A stretch of 64,000 nt of DNA from Sceloporus undulatus. Its lineage: Eukaryota > Chordata > Lepidosauria > Squamata > Phrynosomatidae. Shown piece after piece: positions 40,771 to 52,564 of the stretch. The position numbers and the translations under genes are program-made. The stretch is from the NCBI RefSeq assembly GCF_019175285.1, contig NC_056524.1, positions 7,986,945 to 8,050,944 of the forward strand, given 5' to 3'. The notes under the pieces are model-generated. The model did not search any database. It worked only from the letters and a program-made list of their open reading frames with translations, and was not told where the DNA came from. How positions within the stretch are numbered: the stretch's first letter is position 1; every line of letters starts with the position of its first letter.

Positions 40771-41748
40771 GTTTCTAACAGTTAACATTCCTGAGTTAAT
40801 TTTGAAATAATTTAACACTCTGTCTAATTCAATGAAAAGTGTAACATGAACTGACTTACACTGAAGGAAGACAGGACTCTTTAATTCATGGTCTAATGCT
40901 ACTCAAAGTGTTGGTCCGTGGACTAGAGCTTCTCCACAAACCATTGGCCTTAAAAGTAAAGAGCTTCCAAGAAAGCAAGGAAACAGTTGTCGTCAACACA
41001 CACCTGACACACAAGGAGGGCAAATGCCCATCTTCCACCCGTCAGGTAGCATGAGACTCCAGAGGCAATATTCCACACAGAGAAAAGTAATGAAATACAT
41101 TTGCATTTGCAATCCACATTATTCACGAAGGAAATCCATGAGCAAGGCTGGCAAAAACTTTTAATTACAGGAAAATGTGAACATGTGAAAACCCCACAAC
41201 TGAAAGGCAATATTGTACCTCACAAAAGAGATGAAATTGTGTTCCAGACATAACCCAGGTTAAAAAAAAGAAACGTGTATAATAACTACATGCTGGTTGG
41301 AACATTTTGAGACACAACATTCAAGGAAAGAGAAAATATGGAAGAATCAAACTGGCCAAGGAAAGACTCCCTTCTTTTCTGAATGAAAGATTCTATGGTT
41401 TTTCACATTATTCTTTTGCCAACAACACAACTGCACTTCCATTCTGTGGAACTTGTAGACACAAGTGTGACTTTACCAACCAAAGAACCCAGCTCCAGTG
41501 GAAAGAAAAGAGTTGGTTTACAAGAAACAAATTTTGTCTTTAGGTTTAATAATTCACGGTTTTGCTGGCGGTTTAGGAATGTCACAACGGCAAGAGAATT
41601 TTATGGAGAGTTGGACACAATACAATCAAACTAAGGTGAAGCTTTAGATATCTTGAACAGATGACTGGTGTCAGTTCAGTCCAAATAAAACAGAGATGCT
41701 ATTAGCTAACAGCATATCAATTCAAGAATGTGTAGCATATACAGGTTG
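40771..41748. other. Intergenic, no gene recognised
   Basis: Region upstream of ALG8 with frames up to 86 codons but no recognised domain or repeat. Confidence 0.35.
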
Positions 41749-41987
41749 AATCATCCGTATCCAGAATCCTGAAATTCAAACAATCCAAAAACCATAACCT
41801 TTTTCTTTCATGGGTGGCTTAGATAGTGATGCCTTTGCTTTCTGATGGTTCAACATGGACAAACTTTGTTTTATGCACAAAATATTGTGTATAAAATTAC
41901 CATCAGGCTATGTGCATAAGGTGTGTATGAAACATAAATGAACTTCTTGTTTAGACTTGGGCTCCATCTTCAAGATATCTCATTATG

Positions 41988-42230
41988 CTGTTGTTGTTGT
42001 TGATGTGTGCTTTCAAGTCATTTTGGACTTATGGTGACCCTAAGGAAAATCTATCATGGGGTTTTCTTGGTAAGAGCTGCTCAGAGGGGGTTTGCCTTCC
42101 CCTGAGGCTGAGAGTATGTAACAGCCCAAGGGCTCCCAGTGAGTTTCATGGCTGAGCTGGGAATCCAACTCTGGTTTCTAGACTTGTATTCCAACACTCA
42201 TACACTACGCCATGCCATGCTGGTTCTCAC
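41988..42230 (-). mobile_element. Sauria SINE with 11-bp target duplication
   Basis: atctcattatg lies on both sides (41977-41987 and 42231-42241). The SINE is antisense, with ctgttgttgttgttgatgtgtgc at the left and the head to tgctggttctcac. Confidence 0.9.
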
Positions 42231-42317
42231 ATCTCATTATGCGTTGTACGCATATACAAAAACAGGTATTCCAAAAGTGTAAAAAAAAATCCCAAATCCA
42301 AAACACTCCAGATGCTG

Positions 42318-42530
42318 GGCTGCTGCCACACTGTAGAAAGAAAGAAGATGGCACCACTTTAACTTCCATGGCTCAATGCTATGGAATTCAGGAATGTGAA
42401 GTTCAATGGGGCATCAAAGCTCTTTAGCAGGGAAGGCTAAATATCTCACAAAACTACAAACCACCAAAAGTACATAGCAGTTAAAAGTGGTACCAAACTG
42501 CTTTATTTCTGCATTGTAGACACACTCATG
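42318..42530. mobile_element. Palindromic MITE nested in Tigger4-like element
   Basis: The arms caccactttaacttccatgg and agttaaaagtggtacc are inverted, and gctgccacactgtag faces ctgcattgtagacac at the ends. Confidence 0.75.
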
Positions 42531-43010
42531 GTCCCAAGCATTTCAGATTAGGGATGCTCAACCTGTACCCTTTTCCCCCTGAAGGTGACCCACCCCTTAA
42601 GGCTCACATTCACAGCCTGTATATACTGCTAGATCAGTAGCTTTAACTAAACTAAACTGCAATGCAACTAAGCATTGCAGTTTACTGGAGAGAGAGGTGA
42701 CCTAGGCCCTAGGTTCTTTGCTAACTGTATACCTTTTTAATCCCCAACTCACTATTCCATTTCTTTAAAAAATAAACTTCCCCCTTCTGCTTTTATTATG
42801 ATGAGGATTACATCATTCTTCCCCTTCATTATTCACTTCTGTTAATTCATCAAGCAAATTAACCAGTTTGGTTAATTTATTATTATGGCATTCTCTCACA
42901 CACACTCACCCAGCAAATAATCACTTTGAGGTTTACATGAAAGACTGGCAATAAATGGTCCGCATTACAATTCTACTTTGTAAGCATGTTTACATAGTGT
43001 AAGTCTGAGT

Positions 43011-43208
43011 CAGTGGTTCTCAACCTTCCTAATGCCGCAACCCTTTAATACAGTTCCTCATGTTGTGGTGACCCCCAACCATAAAATTATTTTAGTCATG
43101 ATTCCTAAGACCATCAGAAATATGTGTTTTCCAATGGTCTTAGGCAACCTCTGTGAAAGGGTCGTTTGACCTCCAAAGGGGTTGCAACCCACAGGTTGAG
43201 AACCACTG
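43011..43208. mobile_element. SPIN-type hAT element (non-autonomous)
   Basis: The left end cagtggttctcaaccttcct and right end aggttgagaaccactg, with gcaacccTTTAATAC, catgttgtggtgacccccaa and gaaagggtcgtttgacct between, are the SPIN_NA sequence as I recall it. The flanks gtctgagt and gtctaagt (43003-43010, 43209-43216) form an 8-bp target duplication with one change. Confidence 0.9.
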
Positions 43209-43216
43209 GTCTAAGT

Positions 43217-43300
43217 GCTTTAATTGAGTATCCTCTGCATGGCAGAATGGGGCTGGACTGGATGACCCTTGAGTCTCTTCCGACTCTATGATTCTGTGCC
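43217..43300 (+). mobile_element. CR1 3' tail
   Basis: gcatggcagaatggggctggactggatgaccc and gactctatgattctgtg mark the CR1 end. The SPIN copy sits directly to the left. Confidence 0.7.
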
Positions 43301-44759
43301 CCACTACGTTCCATGCTTCTTACTCGTAGGTGAGAGCACACAGAATTACAGCCTATGATAAATAAATAAATAAATAAATGAAGCTGGTGAGCTAGATTTT
43401 GTATGCGGAGTGTGCATTTGGCAACTTGTGCTGGCCCAACTGAAATCAGTATTATTAAATCAATTTATACCCCACCCTTCCTGACAAAAGCTCAGTCGGA
43501 TGCTCATCTATGCTGACTGCTGCCCAGTGCTTTGTTGCTCTGGCAGATTCCATGTCTGTGCCTCCTTCTCCACCTGGATGCCTAGGTACCAGCCGCAAAG
43601 CATCCTCTTTTACCTGTCAATTCTGGAAGGGCCCAGAGGAAATACTTTGCTGTTGTCTAGTGCTTTTGGGCTGCATTTTCTGCATGGTTGCTAATCAGTT
43701 TCATGTTCTTTCCTTTCTCCTTCCGGTGACCAGCCAGAAAAATGTCGAACCACCACTGGCTTCCTACTGTGGGATCTTGCCCCATTTTGCTCTGAAGTTG
43801 TAGCTCCAAATATCTAGAGCTTGCCTCTTTATTCCTCTTAAATCTGATAAACTGGTCAATCACATTTTTTTAAAAAGAGCATAAAAGGCAAAACTATTGC
43901 TCTGAGGGATTTGAATATTTTTGTATGTATGTGTCAGAGCTTGTATGATGTAAGTGAGGAGGAAATCTGTTCCAACAGTTATCATGCCCTGCTCAGCTCA
44001 AAGGTCTCTTTCATCCAGAAACCTTTCTGCACCTAAAGCTCAGCACATGCACAAATGCATACATCCCCAAGAATTTTAGCTTCACCGCAGCTTTTTCTTC
44101 TGATAGGTTAGACTGCACAACTATCTTTTTCCAAAGGGAAAAGGAGAGGTTAGAAGTCGTCTTCTATCTTTAGACAAAAGGAGAAAATCTTAAATTCTGC
44201 ATGTCTGTGTAAAACATTAAATACAGTATTGCTAATCATTTTTCCAGAGTAGAGACAGACAGTTTCATTACAGCTCTTGATATTTCCCCTCCTTGACCTT
44301 AGCTGCCTTCATTATTGCTTCTTCTCTGCCAGGCACAATAGCATCAAATAGACAATAGGGATGAAGAAAAACCATGGATGTGGACATCCCCTTTTCCCTA
44401 GTGCTGATATCATTGCTGGTGCCAACATGGCTAGGCAAGAATGGACCCATTACTTTCTAAGAATGCTTCTTGGAAGAAGCACAATCAGTTGAGACAGAAC
44501 CACGTTTCTCTGTGAGTCCTGCTGAAGGAGTGTTGTACAGTTCCCCCATTTAGCCCACATAGCAATTCATTGCCCATCCCTGTCCTACAGTCTTGACATG
44601 TACCAGTTAGTCAATCAAGTGGAGAACTAACTTCCAAATTAGTGGTCCGTAATGTAGATTAGCGCATCTTTATCATGTAGGCTCCATGTGTAACTCATGT
44701 CCTGAAGACACGAATTTAACATGTGCTCACTATCATTGAGAAATACAAAGAAGCTTGGT
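43301..44759. other. KCTD21 downstream and probable 3'UTR
   Basis: No repeat dominates this 1.4 kb. The KCTD21 3'UTR must start at 44759 and run to lower positions. A - strand AATAAA (tttatt near 43829) is a possible end, but I cannot decide. A short (AAAT)n lies at 43360-43380. Confidence 0.35.
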
Positions 44760-45542
44760 CTACTTGTACCGAATCAGCCGGATAATCTTATTATTCATGA
44801 AGTCCGAGGAATGCGGGTGAGAAGAATCAACACAAAAGCCATCGCTCATGGCGATTTTCAGTACTTCCTCCACAAACATCTGGAAACTGTTAATTTGCTT
44901 CTTAGCTGGCAGTACCCACAACCTCTTTAAGTTCTGCCTTGTGTATTCTTCTTCTGGCAGGCCTTCTACACTTGCAACCCAGTCTAAGGTCACATGGTAC
45001 GGATCCTCCAGGTAACTAGATATTGATGAGAGGTTGCCATTGAAACAGTAGAAGAGTTTGGAGCCTAAAAGCTTCAGAAACAAACTGGAGGTGCTAAATA
45101 TATGAGCGCTGAACACTTCCATGTTGGAAGACGACAAGCTGTAGATCTGGGGAGCTTCACGCACTGTGAAATGAACTGTCTGAGTCCTTTGGTCCAAGGT
45201 GATATTGAGCATGGCATTCTTTTCTGCTTTGGAGAGCTCTACCTCCTTCTCCTGCAAGGCCTCAATCAGTGGCTGGACCTGGTAGAAATCTGCTTCTCGT
45301 CGAAGGAGGCCCATTTCTTGGAAGTCCTCAGGGAGGTCCAAGTGAGAGGTCCTCAGGAAGTTGAGGATGTAGCGGAAAACTTTCCCATCTCTGTCGATGA
45401 AGCAGTTGCCCTGGCCGTCCCTCTTGGTTGGCATCTTCCCACTGAACATGGCACCCAGCATAGAATCTGGGAAGCTGGTCAAGGTGGAGAGCGAGGTTGT
45501 ATACAACTTCCCACCAACATTTAGCGTTATCGGCTCTGACAT
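44760..45542 (-). CDS. KCTD21: KCTD21 (KCASH2), BTB adaptor for CUL3
   Basis: A 260-aa protein, the human length, in a single coding exon. The T1-type BTB domain occupies residues 3 to about 95: PITLNVGGKLYTTSLSTLTS, MLGAMFSGKMPTKRD, GNCFIDRDGKVFRYILNFLRT, LPEDFQEMGLLRREADFYQV. The C-terminal half (SLSSSNMEVFSAHIF, LWVLPAKKQINSFQMFVEEVLKIAMSDGFCVDSSHPH, MNNKIIRLIRYK) is nearly identical to human. In mammals the protein forms a CUL3 ubiquitin ligase that removes HDAC1 and so dampens Hedgehog signalling. The start is MSEPITLN, aligning with human MSDPITLN; the few residues before it have no upstream ATG. A good acceptor (ttcttcctag before 45574) shows that the 5'UTR is spliced; the upstream non-coding exon was not located. 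Confidence 0.97.
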   Translation of the reverse strand: MSEPITLNVGGKLYTTSLSTLTSFPDSMLGAMFSGKMPTKRDGQGNCFIDRDGKVFRYILNFLRTSHLDLPEDFQEMGLLRREADFYQVQPLIEALQEKEVELSKAEKNAMLNITLDQRTQTVHFTVREAPQIYSLSSSNMEVFSAHIFSTSSLFLKLLGSKLFYCFNGNLSSISSYLEDPYHVTLDWVASVEGLPEEEYTRQNLKRLWVLPAKKQINSFQMFVEEVLKIAMSDGFCVDSSHPHSSDFMNNKIIRLIRYK

Positions 45543-45574
45543 GGTGGGAGAAGAGTGCAATGTCAGGAATTGAT
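45543..45574 (-). other. KCTD21: KCTD21 5'UTR and splice acceptor
   Basis: On the - strand a pyrimidine tract ends in ttcttcctag at 45575-45576, followed by 32 bases of leader before the ATG. Confidence 0.7.
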
Positions 45575-45769
45575 CTAGGAAGAAGAAATAACAAGTACCA
45601 AATGTTAAGTTATGAATTAATTAGCTTTTGAAAGTGGTAGTAGAATTGTGTACATAAAGTGTCTAATTTTCCAGTTTTGACTTCTAGATTCAATGGAAGT
45701 TTATTCTACACATGGGGGAGTAGGGAGAAATCCCAGGAATGAGATAGGAAACATTCTGTCCATCCATAT

Positions 45770-45930
45770 ATCCATCCATTCATCATAATATTAATATCCC
45801 AAATTTAAGGTGGTTTACATGAGAAAGAAAATTGCAATAAAAACACATAGGATTAAAACGTACAAAAGGTGAGATCAAAACACCTCAACTAACAACAGAT
45901 TTGAAATCATTTAAAATATTATTTTAAAAC
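45770..45930 (-). mobile_element. LINE 3' tail (antisense)
   Basis: ttaatatcccaaatttaaggtggtttacatgag and an A-rich run resemble antisense L2/CR1 tails. It lies in the presumed KCTD21 5' intron. Confidence 0.4.
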
Positions 45931-45944
45931 AAACAACAAAAGCA

Positions 45945-46130
45945 TTGTTGTTGTATGCCTTCATGTCATTTCTGACCTGTGGGGACCCTAAGATGAATCA
46001 ATCACAGCGTTCATAAGATTTGTTCAGAGGGGTTTATGCCTTCCTCTGAGGCTAGGAAAGTGTAACTTGCCCAAGATTGTCCGCTGGCTTCCATGGCAGA
46101 GCAGGATTTGAGCCCTGTTGGCTCTTAATA
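45945..46130 (-). mobile_element. Sauria SINE (antisense)
   Basis: ttgttgttgtatgccttcatgtc to gcaggatttgagccctg. The 5' head is short. Confidence 0.7.
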
Positions 46131-46138
46131 AAAGCAGT

Positions 46139-46374
46139 TTGTTGTTGCTGCTGTGTGCCTTTAAGTAATTTCTGACTTAAGGTGACTCTATGGTGTTATG
46201 GAGCTTTTTTGGCAAGATTCGTTCAGAGGGAGTTTACCTTTGCCTTCCTCAGGAGCTAAGAAAGTATGTCTTGCCCAAGGTCACCCACTGGGTTTCCATG
46301 GTTGAGTAGGGATTCAAACCGTGGTCTCCAGGGTTGTAGTCCAATGCTCAAGCCACTACACCACTCTGGTTCTC
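46139..46374 (-). mobile_element. Sauria SINE (antisense)
   Basis: A full-length copy from gttgttgctgctgtgtgcc to the head caagccactacaccactctgg. It is placed almost directly after another antisense copy. Confidence 0.8.
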
Positions 46375-46760
46375 AGTAAAAGCAGTACAGTGCCATAAAA
46401 AGCCTTTCTGTTGTAAAGCCATCAGTCCCCAAAAGCTTGCTGAGACGAAAAAAAGAAATGTCTTCACCTGCCACTGAAAAGACTGCAAAGAAGGAATCAT
46501 CCTAACCTCCCTAGAAGAGAGTTCCAAAGTCAGGGAGCAGCCAAGGAGAAAAACATCTCCCATGTTCCCACCAAAAATGCCATGAGGGTGGTCAGACAGA
46601 GAGGAATGCTTCCCCTGAAGATCTTAGTGTTTATGTAGGCACATATGGAAAGACATGGTCCTTCAGATAGCTTGGACCTAAGCCACATATCGCATCTTAC
46701 TCTAGTAGAACATAAACCAGAATTTCCTTGTGCTAGCATTCCCAGGGCCTTTTTGTACAA
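46375..46760 (-). mobile_element. Unclassified LINE 3' region (antisense)
   Basis: The blocks agagttccaaagtcaggg, tctcccatgttcccacc and gacatggtccttcagatagc form a 3' region common in reptiles. A relative, with ggtgttccaaagggtggg and tctcatgtcctcacc, is at 58340-58850. Confidence 0.5.
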
Positions 46761-47425
46761 AAGACAGACTAGAAATGGTCTGTGTTGGTAGAAAAGACAC
46801 CTTATGTATAAAATAAAAACACCCTTCTAACTATTACATTTTTATTTAACTGGTCAACACTATATATTATTTTGACAGATGTTTGATTCACCATAATACA
46901 ACTATTTTTCAAAACATATAGGCTGGAGTATGTTGGCATCCCACTCCCGGGTAAGAATAGTATTTATCACAGACCTGAACAATCTTGTAGCTTTAAAATA
47001 CCTGCCAGTTAGAAGGGTCAATACTGATTGCCCCGCTCCACAAGGTTGTTGGGCAGTTTGAAGCAGGAAGAAGATGAGTTCAAGCCCCTGGTCCAAGGAA
47101 CCACATGCAAGTTGGTCTGAACAGTGTGAAGGAAGTGTCCGTTCTATCTGAAATAATATTATGTACATAGGGATTGAACTGTATGACGTCCAGGGTTCCT
47201 CCCAGATTGGTGATTCTAGGTTGGGGGTTTGAACAGGAATCTAGCTAAACAGCCCTGGCAAACATCTTCTGTGTGAAGCAAATCATATAAGCTGGAAGGT
47301 GCTCAGTATTTTGCCTTGCCAGTGGCCAGGAAATACAGGTATACTTCAGTTCATGACGTAGATGTGTTCCTGGGCATTATTTCTTTAACAGAATCTTTAC
47401 AACCCAAGGAAAAAAAATGGAAAAA

Positions 47426-47785
47426 ATGTAGAGAGCTCTTGTAGCACCTTTGAGACTAATTTCTTTCTTGGTCCAATCCACGCTGCAGAAATAATCCAGT
47501 TTGAGACCGCTTTAACTGCCTTGGCTGAGTGCTAGGGAATCCTGGGAACTGTAGTTTGTTGTGGCACCAGAGCGCTCTGACAGAAAAGGTTAAATGTCTC
47601 ACCAAACTACAGTTCCCAGAGTTCCCTAGCATTGAGCCAAGGCAGACTGGATTATTTCTGCATCCTATTTTGGATCCTTGTCTCTAGAGATGCCAGAAAC
47701 GAGGAAGAATTTAGATGCTACAAGATCATAGTCTCAAAGATGCTACATGATTTTACAGACTAACACAGTTATATCTCTGAATGGA
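47426..47785. repeat. Unclassified repeat with nested MITE
   Basis: Left (agctcttgtagcacctttgagact) and right (gatgctacatgatt, cagactaacacagttatatc) pieces belong to the family at 7035-7145. A palindromic MITE (47464-47668; aataatccagtttgagacc, gggaactgtagtttg, and its inverse caaactacagttccc) is inserted between them. Confidence 0.7.
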
Positions 47786-47934
47786 AAGAATAAGGATTTA
47801 CATCACAAAACAACAACAACAACCCCCCCCCCCACACACAATTCTAACAATATGCATATATGAAATGAAACAACCAGGTCAGGTAAGCCTTGCATAAGTA
47901 AACAAAACATTTTGAACCTTCTACTACAGATGAA

Positions 47935-48175
47935 CAGGAGCCAAGAGGATCAAACTGAGGCTGTGTACTTTGGCCACATCATGAGAAGGCATGGCTCATT
48001 AGAAAAGAGAATAATACAAGGAAAGGTGGAGGGAAGAGAGAAAGAGAGGAAGGCTGCAAGCTAGATGGATAGACTCAATTAGAGAGGTTCCAGGTATGAA
48101 TTTACAGGACCTAAGCAGAGCAAAGGAAGCCAGAGACTCTTGGAGATGTCTCATTTACAGGGTCACCATGGACGT
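47935..48175 (+). mobile_element. RTE-BovB LINE 3' end
   Basis: The blocks gtactttggccacatcatgag, ggaaaggtggagggaagag and actcttggagatgtctcatt, then gggtcaccatgga, match the BovB end in sense. Confidence 0.8.
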
Positions 48176-48548
48176 TATCAGACAAGGGAAATTCAAAGTA
48201 TAATCCAATGGCAATTTGAACGCAATCATGGGTTTAATGTTATTGAGTGATAGACTACCACACGCCATTTCAGGCAATGGAAAGCTATTTTCAGGCAATG
48301 GGAAGTCAGTTCGAACGCAATTTGAATTCACATAAATTCGCTGAACTAGCAAATTCACGTGAATGGGTTCTGGCCCCACTTTCTTTTCATTCGAAATTAA
48401 GAGAAATTCTTCCTGCGTGATAAACTCCATAGAGTCGAGGTCGGCTTGGGGCATTTAACAACAAGAACAACAACAACAACGGATACCACTTGAAGGCATC
48501 TTCCAAAATATAACCAGGGATGAACTTTTTTCCCCATCCAGTTTTCTT

Positions 48549-49324
48549 TCTTTTTTGTAAAAATAATAATCTTTATTGAAGTTATTTACAACATAAAAAG
48601 GGCAGTACCAAAACATTTCCAAATTCTTATTCCAATATTTCTTGACCCTCCCCTCCCCCACCCCACCCCCTCACTTTCTATTTCACTTACTGCTTATTTA
48701 TTAGCTATAAAATCTCTATTTCTCAAAAATCCATCATCCTTACTTCCTTATCTCATCGTCTTTCATTCTATTTTGCTTAAATCCTAAGTTTATACAATAA
48801 TTAACTCTTTAACAATCATTCTACACAGCAACGGTATCACATATCTAACATGATTTCCCTTCACTCCTTATTACCTTATTTAACCTTTCCCTTTTGAAAC
48901 AATTCTCTTATTCTCAACCAAATTAAATTATCTTCTTCTCGCGTTTCATCTTTTACTTTCAAAGTTATGGTACCATTTCTATGGTTTCTAGACACTTTCC
49001 TAACCAATCCTCCACTTTCGGTACTTCCTTATTTCTCCAGACTTTGGCAATTGTTATTCTGGCAGCGGTGATTAATTATAACAATGGTTTCAATTTCGGT
49101 CTTAAATCCTTATTTTCTACTATGTTTAAAAGTCAGAGCTCCGGGACCAGAGGGAATTCCAATTGTATAATTATTTCAATTTTCTTGTGTACTTATCGCC
49201 AAAATTTTTTTATCAGAGGACAACTCCACCACATGTGAAAGAAACTTCCCGTCGTTCGTTCACATTTCCAACATTTTCCTTTATCATTTTTATATATTTT
49301 CGCTAGTCTATTCGGTGTCATATA
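48549..49324 (-). mobile_element. L1 LINE 3' end (antisense) with 15-bp target duplication
   Basis: The T-rich left edge is the poly(A) tail of a - strand insertion. The rest is a T-rich 3'UTR and the ORF2 C-terminal zone. The duplication ccatccagttttctt flanks it at 48534-48548 and 49325-49339. The copy is 5' truncated. Confidence 0.85.
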
Positions 49325-49384
49325 CCATCCAGTTTTCTTACGATTTCCATTTTGGCAGCCAAACTTAGAGCTCTATGGGTGTTT

Positions 49385-49650
49385 TTTTTAATGTGCTGGG
49401 GAGAGCTGGCGAGACAGGCTTATTCGCTCTTCGTTTTCTGCTGTTTTTGCATGCTCAGTAGGGGATTCTGGAGGCAGCTGCTGTTTAACTTGCCTGTTGT
49501 ATATAGGCATACACAACTACAGTGAATTCCCATTCTTTCTCAGCTCAGAACATGTTGCTGCAAGCTGACACTGAAAGTCTGTGTTTCTCCAGCCCTCATT
49601 CATCACCCCCTCAATGCTGATGGGGCTAAATGAAAGTCCAGCTAGACAGA
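49385..49650. repeat. Unclassified interspersed repeat, copy C (inverted)
   Basis: Read on the - strand it has gtctagctggactttcat, tgagggctggagaaacac, ggcaagttaaacagcagctg and cagaatcccctactgagcatg, the order found in copies A and B. Confidence 0.65.
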
Positions 49651-49984
49651 GGAGAAGTACAAAATTGCTGGAATTGTTGCGCTCCAACCAACTATACCAC
49701 ACTACATTGAGTGGGGGGAAAATAAACATATTTCATATACCTGACTATTTAAAGAAACAACAAAGCTAAGCTCTTCTCATGTCATTTATATTATATTAAG
49801 GCAGGAGATCAATCCATCATGTGGCCCTCCAGGTATGATTGGGCTGCACTTCCCAGCAGTCACAACAACATTGTTAATGAGGAAGAATGCTGAGGGTTGC
49901 AGTCCAACAATATCTGGTGAGGCTAAGGTTCTTCTCCTATGCATTAAAGCTTAACGATTAAGCTGTATGTACTATCTTTAGTCT

Positions 49985-50050
49985 GTAATGCTGAGTCCTG
50001 GTGTGTGTGTGTGTGTGAATGGCTATATATATAATATATATATATATAGT
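49985..50050. repeat. (GT)n and (TA)n microsatellites
   Basis: About eight GT units near 50000, then alternating TA runs to 50048. Confidence 0.85.
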
Positions 50051-50458
50051 TAGTCCACTACAAGTCCTGATTGGGACAGGTTTGAACGCTTGATGAAATT
50101 CTAGGAGTTAAGAGTAAATATGTTTTTAAGGGCTAAAGAACTTTCAAAATCCCACCCTTAAAATATTCCTTTCACAAATATATTTAGTTTATCTTTAGGC
50201 GTAAATCACAATGCAAGCAAGGACACACCTAAGCCATGGAAATGTGTACATGTGCTGAATGGTTATTGTGTTTTCCCTCACTGTGTGCCTATAATCTCCT
50301 AAACCAGCCATAAAATCATAGGTAATCTAGGTTGGTGCTGATCAGTAAAGGGGAAAAAACCCACCCTGTCTGTATACAGTATATAGATGATTTGCCAGCT
50401 TTGGCTCACAGCAACATCCAGGAACAAGACATGTAAAAATTGGTTGAAAAATCAATTA

Positions 50459-50820
50459 CAGTCGGACCTCCACATTTGTGGCTTTGACTTTTTGTGAATT
50501 TGATTATTTGCGGTTTTGATTAGTATGTTCTCTATAGGAATCTCTAGGTCCTCCAGCGCAACTCTGCCAGAGATTGGCCATAGTTGTACTGGAGAACCTA
50601 GAAGTTCCTAGAGAAAACACTTCTCTAGCCATTTGCAGGTCCACCAGCATGATTTTATGATCAATTTCTGGCAGATGTTGACCATAGAGTTGCACTGGAG
50701 GACCTGGGGATTCCTAAAGAGGTGTTCTCTTCGGCAAAAAGAACAATGTTTTGCTGTTTTTTCACATTCACAGGGGTCCGTCGCCCACCCCTAACCGCAG
50801 CGAATGCGGAGGGACTACTG
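50459..50820. mobile_element. Tc1/mariner-type MITE, full length
   Basis: TA-flanked ends cagtcggacctccacatttg and gaatgcggagggactactg are inverted. Internal ggtcctccagcgcaactct and agttgcactggaggacc repeat the family palindrome. At 362 bp it is the most complete copy in the window. Confidence 0.85.
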
Positions 50821-51639
50821 TACTGCCTATGCTCATTTGTAAATAGTAATCCTAACTGCCCAGATGCATTCATGTTTACTCAGCAGAAAGCTCCACTGAT
50901 TGGTTTAAACTTATGTCCAAGTAAGCATGCCCATCACTGCAACCACTGTCTTTAATAAGCATGGCCTGGGATAAATTTCTTTCGGAGGAGAGGTTAGGCA
51001 CAAGACCTCTGCATGAAATCACAGAATCATAGAATGATGCAGCTCAGGTTTTGCAATCACCTTGACTTTCAACAAGCTTGAGTTTAGAATGGATTCTAAC
51101 ACTAAATCAGTCTATTTGCCCATTTAATATGGAGACCGGGGGGGGGGGGGAATCCTTTTTTTGTACTACAACTCCCAGACCCCTGCAGCCAGCATAGGGT
51201 TAGGCCAGCTGGCGGATTTTTTTTAAAAAGGAGTCCAAACTCGGAGTCACTAAGGCTTAAGTTAGGCAGAGGTCTTTTACATCATCTGTTATTTGAGCCT
51301 AGTTTTGTTTTTCTAGAAAAACTTGAATGGCTGAGGATTCAACCTGGGACTTTTTGCAAGGAAGGTATTCTACCAATGTGCTGAGGGCCCTCCATAAAAC
51401 TAACATGGCTATACTAGCTGGATTAGGAAATGTCAATTTCCTGCCTTTGCAGGTAAGTCACTAAATGGCCTTGGGCAAGTTTCCCTATCCCAGCTTCCTG
51501 AGTCACTCAATGGTCATGGGCAACCTTCTCCATCCCAAGTGGCAATTTCCCAAGTAACAGTAAACCACTAATTTGGTTAGGTAGAAAGACAGGCACTGGC
51601 CCACGGTTCTTTTGTCCCTCCTTTCATAAATAAAGCAAG

Positions 51640-51735
51640 GATTTAGTTGCCAGCATGGTGCAGTGGTTTGAATCCCCACTTAGGGTTTGAATCCCCACTC
51701 AGCCACAGAAAAGGGGGCTTCACTCGGGGGGCTGT
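51640..51735 (+). mobile_element. Sauria SINE head with small duplication
   Basis: gccagcatggtgcagtggtttg, then two copies of gtttgaatccccact within 25 bases. The body and tail are absent. Confidence 0.6.
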
Positions 51736-52564
51736 GAGGGTGCAGACCACAGTAGGTGACACCCGAAGGAAGGATGGCACCATGGCTCCCCAAATATTTA
51801 CCTTTTGGCAGAAATGGGCTGTGGCATTCACTTGTTTCCTTTAAAATTGCTGAAGATATGGTGTGCCTGGGACAAGCGTCAGTGGGAAGAGAAAGGAAAG
51901 GTCTTAAAAATTAATTTTAAAATGTCTAAGTCAATTTTAATTTGTTTTTAATTTTTATTTTGTTAGAAATTCTTTTAAAATTTTCTTTTAAAACATCACA
52001 TCTTAACAAATGTTAACTTTAACCACACGAACCCATGTACATGTAAATATGTTTACGCTCTGCATATGATTTTGTAATTTAAAGGTATAGTTTTAATTTT
52101 GCTAGTTGTTTATGTCACAACTATTGTCACTGCGATGTGTGATTGTGATGTGATGATATGCTGTATGGGAATTATGATTTATGAGTAACATTAATACAAA
52201 ATACATTGCTAAGGACTCTGTATGGTGTGGTATGGGAGGAGGTCAATGGAGAAGTGACACCATATGAGTTATCACACTGGGTGATGACAACTCTAATGAC
52301 GCCACTGCGTGGAAACCCACTGAGTGACGTTGGACAACAGATAAAGGGGCACAGGCATCAGCTCATCCCTACCATTAAGCAGAAGGAGGCAGCTGCCTCA
52401 GGCTCCACATTTGGGGGGGAGGGTTACAAAAAGATGGCAAGTAGTTCCTTATTCACATTGGTACTTTCTCTTTCTCTCTCTCCCACACACACTTGTGGTT
52501 CCCCCCTTGAGGCTTTCAAAAAGGCGATAAAAACAAAACAAAAAAAGGCTGGGATTAGAGGTGA
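51736..52564. other. Intergenic, no gene recognised
   Basis: AT-rich with a TTTTAA-rich stretch (51900-52100) and a (CT)n/(CA)n run near 52470. No gene supported. Confidence 0.35.

Larger units (their letters stand above)
41749..42568. mobile_element. Tigger4-like element with two nested insertions
   Basis: The ends acaggttgaatcatccgtatcc and ttagggatgctcaacctgt are inverted and enclose a Tigger4-like interior. That interior is split by an antisense Sauria SINE (41988-42230) and by a palindromic MITE (about 42318-42530). Confidence 0.8.

Noticed and set aside
45102-45594. Frames opposite and offset to KCTD21
   Set aside because: They are shadows of the strongly conserved KCTD21 frame.
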